Shown here: positions 7,052 through 14,572 of the stretch, piece by piece
Layout of the letters: each line of letters starts with the position of its first letter
Position numbering within the stretch: the stretch's first letter is position 1
Assembly: GCA_002315795.1 (NCBI GenBank)
Contig: DCIF01000113.1
Location: 1 to 30,886, forward strand
From: Bacteroidales bacterium UBA1733
Lineage (GTDB): Bacteria; Bacteroidota; Bacteroidia; Bacteroidales; UBA3663
Direction: 5' to 3'
Length of the DNA: 30,886 bases
The notes under the pieces: generated by a model
What the model was told of the DNA's origin: nothing
What the model saw: only the letters and a program-made list of their open reading frames with translations
Database searches by the model: none
Made by a program: the position numbers and the translations under genes

Positions 7052-9985
7052 ATGTTGACTGACGTTGTCCTTTCTGGTTTGACCAACCTGTTCGCTCTTT
7101 TTGGATCAAAGAGTGGACTTGAGGTGCCGTCTTCTCGACAGATCCTGATGTCTTATTTGCGTCGCCATTTCGGTATTCGCAATTATCAGCAATATCTGGA
7201 TCTGTATGATGATCTACGTGCACTTTATGACGAAAGCCAGGATCTCGATAAGGAAAGTATTATCGAGGGCATCTGTCACGGAATGGAAAATCAGTTGCAG
7301 CGTAGTGAACAGTCACTCATGCTGCTGCGACTCATGGAGTTCTGTTATAGTACTCCCGAAACCTTTGCAGAGCAGTCTTCAGCATTCCGACTTGTAGCCA
7401 AGCATTTCGAAGTCAACGACGAAATGTATAAGGACTTTGAGGATTATGTGTCGGGTAAGGAAAGCATGCACGTCATCAATCAGCACTTTGAGGGTCTCTT
7501 AGGTGTGATACGTACACTTTGGCTTCCTTCTATGAATCTCATCCTCTTTACTTATCTGGGTCAGGGTAGAGTCTTGCTGAACGATGTACCAGTGGTGCGT
7601 GGCATATTCCAAGCATGGCAGCAGAGTGGCGTGCTAAAGTTCCGACATTCTAAGCCTGTGTACTATTCGATGGTGCGCCGTGTCTATGACCTCCTGCAAT
7701 CAGACGATCTTTCAGCGGTCCATGCTTCTAGCAGTGTAGAGTTCTGTGGTCGTGACATTAACTTCCGTTTCCCGAATTCGGACAATGGTATGCATGATCT
7801 CTCGTTCACACTTCATAGTGGTACTTTATTGGCCATCATGGGTGGTTCAGGTACAGGTAAATCTACTTTGCTTTCGCTGCTGAATGGTTCTTTGCAACCG
7901 CAATCCGGAGCCATTACCATCAACGGTCACAGCATTCAGGAGCCTGTGGCGAAAGCACTGATTGGTTATGTGCCACAGGATGATCTTCTTATTGAGGAGT
8001 TGACCGTCTATCAGAACCTCTTCTATACAGCACAACTATGTTTTGCTGGTATGCAAGTTTCAGAGATTGACCGTCGTGTCATACAAGTGCTTTCTCAGCT
8101 GGATCTTCTTCTTGCGAAGGATCTTAAGGTTGGCTCGGCTATCAATAAATATATCTCAGGTGGTCAGCGTAAGCGTCTAAATATTGCGCTCGAGCTGATT
8201 CGTGAACCTGCCGTGCTTTTCCTCGATGAGCCAACGTCAGGATTGTCATCGACCGACACTGAAAAAGTAATTCTTCTTTTGAAGGAGCAAACTATCAAAG
8301 GTCGACTAATCGTTGTAAATATACATCAGCCATCAAGTGATGTATATAAGATGTTCGACCGCTTGTGGTTGCTCGATAAAGGAGGTTATCCTGTATTTGA
8401 TGGCAATCCGATCGAAGCTGTGACTTATTTCAAAGGTTTGGCTAACTATGCAGACTCAGATACATCCACCTGTCCGATGTGCGGTAATGTAAACCCTGAA
8501 GTCGTACTGAATATCATCGATGAGAAGTCGCTTGATGAGAAAGGTATGTTGACTGATCGTCGTAAGGTGATGCCACATGAATGGCATGACTTATATCTGA
8601 AGAATCGTTCGGAGCAACCAGAGGTCAAGCTTTATGATGTGCCTGTTACAAAGCAGAAGCAACCTGACGTATTGGGTCAGTTTTTCATTCAATTGAAGCG
8701 AGTTTTTGCTACAAAGATTACCAATGTCCAGTATATACTTATCACGCTGCTCGTTTCTCCATTACTGGCTCTGATCTGTGGTTTGCTGACAAGATATGCT
8801 CCTGAAACAGGATATACCCTGATGGAGAATAAGAACTTCGTGACGTTCTTGTTCATGTCGGTTGTAGCCTCGATTTTCATTGGTATGATTGGAGCGGCCG
8901 AGGAAATTATCAAGGATCGTGCGCTGTTACAACGAGAGAAGTTCCTTCATCTGTCATACGGTAGTTATATGTCTTCAAAGGTCAGTTTCATGGCTATTGT
9001 AGCCTTGATCCAGACATTGCTTTTTACTGTAGTCGGACAAGCCATTGTCGGTTTTCAAGATCTGTTCTTCGTATGGTGGGGCATCCTGTTCATGGCTTCT
9101 TTCCTGGCTTCGCTGACGGGTTTGTGGCTTTCTCAGACGCTGACTTCGGTCGTATCCATCTATATTACTATTCCATTGCTACTGATTCCGCAGATCTTGC
9201 TTTGTGGTTTGGTCGTCGATTTCAATGATCTTTCTTCTGATAGTACTACGGGTAATGTGCCAGTGATTGGTAATGTGATTCCTTCTCGTTGGGCTTTTGA
9301 GGCCATAGCGGTTACTACCTATACTGATAATAAATATGAGAAGCCACTCTTTGAGGGTGATCGTCAGAAGTTCGAGAACGAGTTTTATCGTATGGCTTAT
9401 CTCTATGAGATGCAGTCACAGCTTGAGACCTGGCAAGACGAGATCGTGAAAGGGAAGGAGGTAAAGCCTATACATGAAAAAGTATTACGTAACGAATTGC
9501 CTCACTTGGCCGAGGTGGTCGCAGGCATTGGTGCTTATACAGGAGAGATTTCAGATTATCCATCTTTGAAGCAATATCTGCACAGTTGCGACAGCATCCT
9601 GATCAAGGAAGGCAATGCGATTACGCTCGGAGCAGACAAGCAGCTCCGTGTGCGCCGTGATGCTATGGGAGGGCGTGAAGCTTTCTATCAGCTGAAATCA
9701 GAGTTTTTTAATACGAAGCTCGAAGAGGTCGTTCGTAATCTTGGGGCACAGAATATGGTTGAAGTGGTCGATGGTCACATCGTGCCACGTGCTGCATACA
9801 TATATCTTACACCACGCAGTAAAGACGGAAATGCTCCGTTCTATAGTCCTGTGAAATGTGTGGCCGACAAGGAGATTCCTACTCTATGGTTCAACCTCTT
9901 GGTTCAGGCGCTGATGGCATTGGTAGTAGCCATTCTGCTTTATACCAATGCTTATAATAAGCTGATTAAAAAAGTAAAATCATAA
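7052..9985 (+). CDS. ABCG-like ABC transporter (fused ATPase and permease, 977 aa) with N-terminal helical region
   Basis: A single chain with NBD before membrane domain, the order of ABCG/White-type half transporters. Residues 1-235 are a helical region rich in acidic residues (MLLRLMEFCYSTPETFAEQS, FEVNDEMYKDFEDYV), loosely like TerB-type helical domains. The NBD has Walker A GGSGTGKST (264-272), signature SGGQ (369-372) and Walker B ending D392-E393, followed by PTSGLSS as in ABCG proteins. CPMC at 474-477 could bind a metal. Five hydrophobic segments follow (about 560-740), then a periplasmic stretch of about 200 residues, and a last segment (LLVQALMALVVAILLYTNAY). It would work as a homodimer. 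The substrate is unknown. It sits 12 bases after the STAS gene and 39 before a lipoprotein gene, so it probably works with both. Confidence 0.9.
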   Translation: MLTDVVLSGLTNLFALFGSKSGLEVPSSRQILMSYLRRHFGIRNYQQYLDLYDDLRALYDESQDLDKESIIEGICHGMENQLQRSEQSLMLLRLMEFCYSTPETFAEQSSAFRLVAKHFEVNDEMYKDFEDYVSGKESMHVINQHFEGLLGVIRTLWLPSMNLILFTYLGQGRVLLNDVPVVRGIFQAWQQSGVLKFRHSKPVYYSMVRRVYDLLQSDDLSAVHASSSVEFCGRDINFRFPNSDNGMHDLSFTLHSGTLLAIMGGSGTGKSTLLSLLNGSLQPQSGAITINGHSIQEPVAKALIGYVPQDDLLIEELTVYQNLFYTAQLCFAGMQVSEIDRRVIQVLSQLDLLLAKDLKVGSAINKYISGGQRKRLNIALELIREPAVLFLDEPTSGLSSTDTEKVILLLKEQTIKGRLIVVNIHQPSSDVYKMFDRLWLLDKGGYPVFDGNPIEAVTYFKGLANYADSDTSTCPMCGNVNPEVVLNIIDEKSLDEKGMLTDRRKVMPHEWHDLYLKNRSEQPEVKLYDVPVTKQKQPDVLGQFFIQLKRVFATKITNVQYILITLLVSPLLALICGLLTRYAPETGYTLMENKNFVTFLFMSVVASIFIGMIGAAEEIIKDRALLQREKFLHLSYGSYMSSKVSFMAIVALIQTLLFTVVGQAIVGFQDLFFVWWGILFMASFLASLTGLWLSQTLTSVVSIYITIPLLLIPQILLCGLVVDFNDLSSDSTTGNVPVIGNVIPSRWAFEAIAVTTYTDNKYEKPLFEGDRQKFENEFYRMAYLYEMQSQLETWQDEIVKGKEVKPIHEKVLRNELPHLAEVVAGIGAYTGEISDYPSLKQYLHSCDSILIKEGNAITLGADKQLRVRRDAMGGREAFYQLKSEFFNTKLEEVVRNLGAQNMVEVVDGHIVPRAAYIYLTPRSKDGNAPFYSPVKCVADKEIPTLWFNLLVQALMALVVAILLYTNAYNKLIKKVKS

Positions 9986-10024
9986 TTTAATATATTATTT
10001 CAAACAATTAAATCCACAAACAAA

Positions 10025-10858
10025 ATGAAGAAAATTGCATTAGTTTTCGCAACTGCAGCATTGCTTGCTGCATGTACTGGCAACAAGAACCAGGAATCTG
10101 CAGCTCCATCTGAGCCAGAGTCAACCGGTCGCGTAGCTAAGGAGATTCCTGAGAGCTTCGAGGAGCAGCAGATCAAGGCTGGTATGTCAGTTCAGCTTGA
10201 TAGCCTTACTGCTTGCTGGTTGCGTCTTGGTAAGAGCCCTGTTCAGATCAATGCAGAGAAGAAGACTATTACCCTTACTGACGATGAGAAGAAAGTTAAG
10301 CCAGATTATCTCATCAATCCAGCAGACATCATGGATAAGCTCGAGAGCCTTTCTCTCAAGTATCGTGCAATGGTGGTCATGGATATGGATAAGACCATTT
10401 CAGACCTCTATGAGATGCCAGACGTATATTCTGAGCCAGTTTCTAAGTTGACTGCAGAGGTTAACGATCCTGCTGTTAAGTATCTTTATGAGAATGGTCT
10501 TGACGCAGAGGATAGCATGAAGACTATCTATGCTATCGAGGAGGAGAATGGTCGTGCTAACTACTTCTGGGAGGCAGCAGCTACTGGTATCATTGAGCAG
10601 CTTTACATCCTTACGAAGAACGAGGATAAGTTCCTTGCTACTTTCACCGATAAGGACGCAGAGGATATCACCTACCGCATCAGCATTCTTGTTGATCTCT
10701 ATGAGGATCTTTCTGATTACAACCTCGAGCTCCGTAAGCTCTACAACGTACTTCTCCCACTTGAGGTGCTGAATGCCATCACCGTGGACGAACTCCGTGG
10801 TCAGCTTGATCAGATCAAGGCTCAGGTAGAGCAGGCTCGCACTACTTTGTTCCTTTAA
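10025..10858 (+). CDS. Predicted lipoprotein, function unknown (277 aa)
   Basis: The N-terminus MKKIALVFATAALLAAC is a lipoprotein signal with lipobox LAAC and C17 as the lipidated residue; TGNKNQESAAPSEPEST after it is a typical flexible linker. The rest is acidic and almost entirely helical, with no motif I recognise. The next codons after the linker are strongly biased: Lys almost always AAG, Glu GAG, Gln CAG, far more uniform than in the transporter gene before it, which suggests high expression. It follows the ABC transporter by 39 bases and precedes the RsbW-like ATPase. It could be the periplasmic or outer-membrane partner of the transporter, or an abundant envelope protein that merely lies there. 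The export call is firm; the role is open. Confidence 0.85.
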   Translation: MKKIALVFATAALLAACTGNKNQESAAPSEPESTGRVAKEIPESFEEQQIKAGMSVQLDSLTACWLRLGKSPVQINAEKKTITLTDDEKKVKPDYLINPADIMDKLESLSLKYRAMVVMDMDKTISDLYEMPDVYSEPVSKLTAEVNDPAVKYLYENGLDAEDSMKTIYAIEEENGRANYFWEAAATGIIEQLYILTKNEDKFLATFTDKDAEDITYRISILVDLYEDLSDYNLELRKLYNVLLPLEVLNAITVDELRGQLDQIKAQVEQARTTLFL

Positions 10859-10869
10859 TCTAAGAGTCA

Positions 10870-10925
10870 CATGAGGCTGTGTTAAGAGACATAATTACAG
10901 GTGTGCTTTCTGAAGCAGCCTCATG
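10870..10925 (+). repeat. Inverted repeat between lipoprotein and ATPase genes
   Basis: CATGAGGCTG at 10870-10879 is the perfect complement of CAGCCTCATG at 10916-10925, with 36 bases between. There is no T-tract after it, so it is not a classical terminator. The right arm contains an ATG (10923) and ends 15 bases before the preferred start of the ATPase gene at 10941, so an RNA hairpin could affect its translation or mRNA processing. Confidence 0.6.
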
Positions 10926-10940
10926 ATAATTCAAATCATT

Positions 10941-11360
10941 ATGCTTACACTGACTATTAAGAATGATGTTTCGGAAATGGCCGCTTTAGAGCCATTCGTT
11001 GAGCAGGTTTCTGAAACATACAAAATAGATCCGGCAACGTGTTTTCAGTTGCAGCTGGCATTGGATGAGTCTTTGACCAATTCAGTGCTTTATGCCTATC
11101 CGGATCAAAAGGATATGCCAATTACTCTCGAAGCAGATTTGGTAGAGGAAGAAGGCCAGCGTAAGCTCAGTTTCTGTCTCATTGATCAAGGGATTCCTTT
11201 CGATCCTTTGGCACAAGCTCCAGATGTGGATATTACCATGCCTGTTGAAGATCGACCTATTGGTGGATTAGGAATTTTCCTGGTGAAACAGATGATGGAC
11301 GAGATTTTCTATAAGCGTGATGGAGATCGCAACATATTGACAATGATAAAAAAAATCTGA
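10941..11360 (+). CDS. RsbW-like anti-sigma-factor serine kinase (HATPase_c_2 domain)
   Basis: A 139-residue GHKL-type ATPase of the RsbW/SpoIIAB class, soluble and single-domain. The N-box LQLALDESLTNSVLYAYP contains the Mg-binding E and N pattern (E-x-x-x-N), the G1 box appears as FCLIDQGIPFDP, and the G2 region as RPIGGLGIFLVKQMMDEI. These proteins phosphorylate a STAS partner or bind and inhibit a regulator. A STAS protein with intact serines is encoded four genes up in the same cluster, a natural substrate. An in-frame ATG at 10923 would add MIIQII, but the family normally begins right at LTLTIKND, so I use 10941. The stop codon lies in the arm of a bidirectional terminator. No phosphatase of the SpoIIE/RsbU type is in the window. 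Confidence 0.87.
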   Translation: MLTLTIKNDVSEMAALEPFVEQVSETYKIDPATCFQLQLALDESLTNSVLYAYPDQKDMPITLEADLVEEEGQRKLSFCLIDQGIPFDPLAQAPDVDITMPVEDRPIGGLGIFLVKQMMDEIFYKRDGDRNILTMIKKI

Positions 11361-11382
11361 GCCTTATGACTCAGATTTTTTT
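11349..11382. terminator. Bidirectional terminator overlapping both converging stop codons
   Basis: The left arm 11349-11361 (A-tract then TCTGAG) pairs over 13 bases with 11370-11382 (CTCAGA then T-tract); the loop is 8 bases. The TGA of the ATPase gene (11358-11360) is in the left arm and the TAA of the PIN gene (11364-11366) is in the loop. Confidence 0.9.
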
Positions 11383-13016
11383 GTGCTTCTACGACGGCCA
11401 CCACGACGAGTGCGTGGTTTTTTTTCTGCCGATGAAGAACCTCCACCACCACCAATCAGATCCATCATCTCTTCGGTGGCTCCGAATGAGACAGCGGCTG
11501 GCGTGGTTTCTTCTGCGTTGGTTGGCGCGGCTGCAGATATTTCTTCTGGTGAGGGTTCGATAACTACCACAGTAGCCTCCTCTGGCTGCGTTGCTGTTGC
11601 TTGTTCTTGTGCAGCTTGTTGTTTCACCTTTTCTGTAGCTCTACGCTCACGATCGGCCTTTCGCTGCTCTTCTCGACGCTGTTGCTCGGCTTTTTCACGT
11701 TCCTGGCGCTCACGCTTTTCCTGCTCAGCCTTTTCGCGCTTATCCTGTTCGGCTTTTTCACGCTTTTCCTGTTCGCGGCGTTGTTGTTCCTCGCGACGCT
11801 GTTGCTCTATGCGGTCACTGCGACGTTCATGACGATCTCCCGGACGGAAACCTTCCTGCCAGAGACGTAGTGGCTTCTCAAGTGAGGTGCTCTCGCGCAT
11901 ATTGACATCTTGCATCCACTGACGTCCGGCCGCAATCATCAAGAAGTGATACTGACGTGTGAATTGATCCAGGAGCTTCAAATCATCCATAGTGAGCACC
12001 ATAGGGCGCTGTGGCTCATAGACTGTACGCCAGGTGTTATCATCAATATTATTCGTACGTTGCAGATCATCGCACATGCCGAGACTTCTTATGCCTACCG
12101 ATGCATCGTTGGTAAGTAGCAATACTTTCTTGCCTTCAGCAAAGAGTTCGACGGTACGACGGATGATGGCAGGATCAGCAAATGCAGCATGATGACTCTC
12201 ACTACCGATGCCTTCAATACGAAGACGGTTTTCTTTCTGCTGACTGAGCATCAGACGTTTGGCCAGACGTGCAGCCGCATTACGACAAACAACCTCGTCC
12301 TTCCAGTCAATATCCTTATAGTTGGTAGGCTCCTGGATAGAGGCGAAACGATCAACCTCTTCATAGGTCTCGCTCATAATCATGAACTTGCCCCCGATAC
12401 GCTTCATCATCTTGCTGATGAATTCCAATTGACGTTCAAACTGAAGACGTGCATTGACCCGTGGATCAGAATGGCTGCTGGTGTGTCCAATCAGAAGTTC
12501 AAGCCAGATATTGGTGTCACTTAAGACGATGTCATAATCGAGGACATTAGCCAGGATAGCCTCCAAGATCAGATTGCGTTCAGTAGCCTCTTCATAAGTA
12601 AGTTGCTGAATCTGCTGATCGTTTAACAGTGGAATCCGACTGCCATTGTTTGCCAGATCACAGAAATCTTTGATAATCAGATTTCTGGGCATGTGAGGGA
12701 TAGGCTTTACAGCAGGTTTTGGCTGTTCTGCTGGCTTCTGAACCTCTACAGATTGCGTCTCTGCTTTAGGATCTTCCTGAGCCTTAGCAACCTCTACTGT
12801 CTTCTCTGCAATCTGCTCTTGATTTTCAACTTTTGAAGCCTCCTCAGTTATTGGAGTCTCCACCTTCCTGTTCTCTTCTTTTTCCACCGGGGCAACTACC
12901 TTCTTGCGGGAGCGGGAAGTCCTTTTCTTAGGAGCCGCATCGACCTGAGGTGCATCATTGGTTGCTACCAGTTCGGGTGCTTCAACGGTGGTGTTTTTCG
13001 TTGTTTTGTTACTCAT
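11364..13016 (-). CDS. PIN-domain protein with charged coiled-coil and basic tail
   Basis: A 550-residue protein with a globular core between disordered ends. Residues 1-110 are a low-complexity K/E/P/A region starting with a basic patch (KKRTSRSRKK). The core (about 155-330) looks like a PIN-type nuclease: IVLSDTNIWLELL with D167, an acidic E216 in MSETYEEVD, D281 in AAFADP, and VLLLTNDASVG with D304, the spaced acidic set that binds Mg in PIN RNases. Residues 396-462 form a charged coiled coil built of KREKAEQ-like units, and the protein ends with GGGGGSSS and a basic RRGGRRRSTKK tail, typical of RNA-binding proteins. Its ATG overlaps the GH3 stop (TAATG), so translation is coupled. An RNase or RNA-processing role is inference; VapC-type toxins are much smaller and have an antitoxin, absent here. 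Confidence 0.75.
   Translation of the reverse strand: MSNKTTKNTTVEAPELVATNDAPQVDAAPKKRTSRSRKKVVAPVEKEENRKVETPITEEASKVENQEQIAEKTVEVAKAQEDPKAETQSVEVQKPAEQPKPAVKPIPHMPRNLIIKDFCDLANNGSRIPLLNDQQIQQLTYEEATERNLILEAILANVLDYDIVLSDTNIWLELLIGHTSSHSDPRVNARLQFERQLEFISKMMKRIGGKFMIMSETYEEVDRFASIQEPTNYKDIDWKDEVVCRNAAARLAKRLMLSQQKENRLRIEGIGSESHHAAFADPAIIRRTVELFAEGKKVLLLTNDASVGIRSLGMCDDLQRTNNIDDNTWRTVYEPQRPMVLTMDDLKLLDQFTRQYHFLMIAAGRQWMQDVNMRESTSLEKPLRLWQEGFRPGDRHERRSDRIEQQRREEQQRREQEKREKAEQDKREKAEQEKRERQEREKAEQQRREEQRKADRERRATEKVKQQAAQEQATATQPEEATVVVIEPSPEEISAAAPTNAEETTPAAVSFGATEEMMDLIGGGGGSSSAEKKPRTRRGGRRRSTKKSES
11633..11831 (-). repeat. Imperfect coding repeat in the PIN protein (KREKAEQ-like units)
   Basis: DNA for residues 396-462 is an imperfect tandem repeat of about 24-base units (EKREKAEQ, DKREKAEQ, EKRERQER and shorter RREEQQ forms). 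It encodes a charged single helix or coiled coil and is prone to length variation between strains. Confidence 0.7.
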
Positions 13017-14569
13017 TAATTATTTTTATTCTGAAGAGCCATTAGCTCCTCAATGTATTGTCTTGAATTACTTAAACGTGGAATCTTGAGCTGACCGCCC
13101 AATTTCCCTTTCTTCATACCGAGCCACTGATCAAAACTTCCTTTCGCTGCTACATGCAAATCCAGGCGATCTAGGAAGATTCCTTTGTATCGCTTGGCTT
13201 CATAATCTGAGTTTACTTCCTGCAAGTGCTTATCGAGCAGGTCGGCAAACCTTTCAGTGTCTGCTGGCATCTGGTCGAACTCAATGACCCACGTATGATG
13301 TGCTTTCTTACCATCCGAAGCAAAGGTGGGAGCTGCCGTGTAGTCTTTGATCTGCGCATTAATCTCTTTACAGGTCATGGTCAGTGCTTCATCGGCATTG
13401 CTCACCATCAGTTCTTCACCAAAAGCATTGATAAATGCTTTGGTTCGACCAGTGATGTGGAACTTATAAGGATCGCGTTGGGTGAATTTGACTGTATCTC
13501 CAATGATATATCGCCACAAACCAGGAGTTGTGATGACCATTGCATAGTTGTGACCTAGCTCGATGTCCGAGAGTGGGATGGCATGACGGTTCTCAACATC
13601 ATCAAACTCATCCATCGGAATAAACTCATAGAAGATACGGTTATCGATGATCAGCTGCATAACTGTATCTTCAAAAGAGGTCTGAATGCCAAAGAACCCC
13701 TCAGAGGCGTTATAGGTCTCGAGGTAATGCATCTTAGCAGAAGGAATGAGTTGACGGTACTGTTCTCGATAAGGCGTGAATGCGATACCCCCATGGAAGA
13801 AACACTCCAGGTTTGGCCATACTTCAGTGATATCTTTTTTGCCTGTTTCGGCAAGGATATTCTTCAGTACGCCCATCATCCATGAAGGCACACCGCTCAA
13901 GTTTGTAACATTAATGTTCTTCGTGCCCTCGCAGAGTGCATGAAGCTTGGCCTCCCATTCATTCATCAGTGCCACTTCTTTCTTAGGAGTGCGGATGAAA
14001 TTAACCAGAGGTGTTACGTTTTGAATAAGCGTAGCAGAGAGGTCTCCCACATGGATCCCCTTGGTCCATTTCTCTTCGGTAAACGATCCACCTAAAATTA
14101 ATCCCTTTCCGTTGAAAATGCGCGAATGGGGGTTTAATGCTAGGTAGATGACCATGCAATCCGTGCCGCCACGGTAATGGGTGTTCTTAAGCGCATATTC
14201 AGTCACAGGGATATATTTAGACTTATCACTGGTCGTACCAGACGATTTGGCAAACCATCGACAGAGACCTGGCCACAAGACATTCTCTTCGCCTTGCAAC
14301 ATACGCTCAATCCATGGTTTCTGTTCGTCATAGGTCGAAAGTGGTATACGCTTGGCAAACAACTCATAGTTGGCAGCACCCTTTTTGCTGAAGTCCGATA
14401 GGAGTGACTGGAAGTCATACTCCTTACCAAAGGCTGTATCAGCGGCATGTGCGACCAGCCATGTCAGCTGTTCGTGCTGTACTTTTGTCGTCTGCTTTGC
14501 GTGGCTTAGTATCTGCTTATAGCGACGCTCAAAAACCAACTTATAGATCAGTCGGGTCAGATTCATCAC
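13016..14569 (-). CDS. GH3 auxin-responsive-promoter family protein (acyl-adenylate/amide synthetase fold)
   Basis: Member of the GH3 family, which in plants adenylates carboxylic acids such as jasmonate or indole-acetate and joins them to amino acids. The bacterial members have no settled substrate. In 517 residues the ANL-type motifs are clear: the phosphate-binding loop SSGTTSDKSK (109-118), YNASEGFFG (286-294) and YIIGD (354-358), with LTGRTKAFINAFGEEL-like sequence (here HITGRTKAF) before the C-terminal lid domain. Length is normal for the bacterial branch. It starts 3 bases after the topA stop and its own stop overlaps the PIN gene ATG by one base, making a tight three-gene unit. No signal peptide, so cytosolic. 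Confidence 0.9.
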   Translation of the reverse strand: MMNLTRLIYKLVFERRYKQILSHAKQTTKVQHEQLTWLVAHAADTAFGKEYDFQSLLSDFSKKGAANYELFAKRIPLSTYDEQKPWIERMLQGEENVLWPGLCRWFAKSSGTTSDKSKYIPVTEYALKNTHYRGGTDCMVIYLALNPHSRIFNGKGLILGGSFTEEKWTKGIHVGDLSATLIQNVTPLVNFIRTPKKEVALMNEWEAKLHALCEGTKNINVTNLSGVPSWMMGVLKNILAETGKKDITEVWPNLECFFHGGIAFTPYREQYRQLIPSAKMHYLETYNASEGFFGIQTSFEDTVMQLIIDNRIFYEFIPMDEFDDVENRHAIPLSDIELGHNYAMVITTPGLWRYIIGDTVKFTQRDPYKFHITGRTKAFINAFGEELMVSNADEALTMTCKEINAQIKDYTAAPTFASDGKKAHHTWVIEFDQMPADTERFADLLDKHLQEVNSDYEAKRYKGIFLDRLDLHVAAKGSFDQWLGMKKGKLGGQLKIPRLSNSRQYIEELMALQNKNN

Positions 14570-14572
14570 GTC

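Noticed and set aside
11364..13016. VapC-type toxin-antitoxin module
   Set aside because: The PIN-like protein is 550 residues with disordered ends, sits in a housekeeping operon and has no small antitoxin gene beside it.
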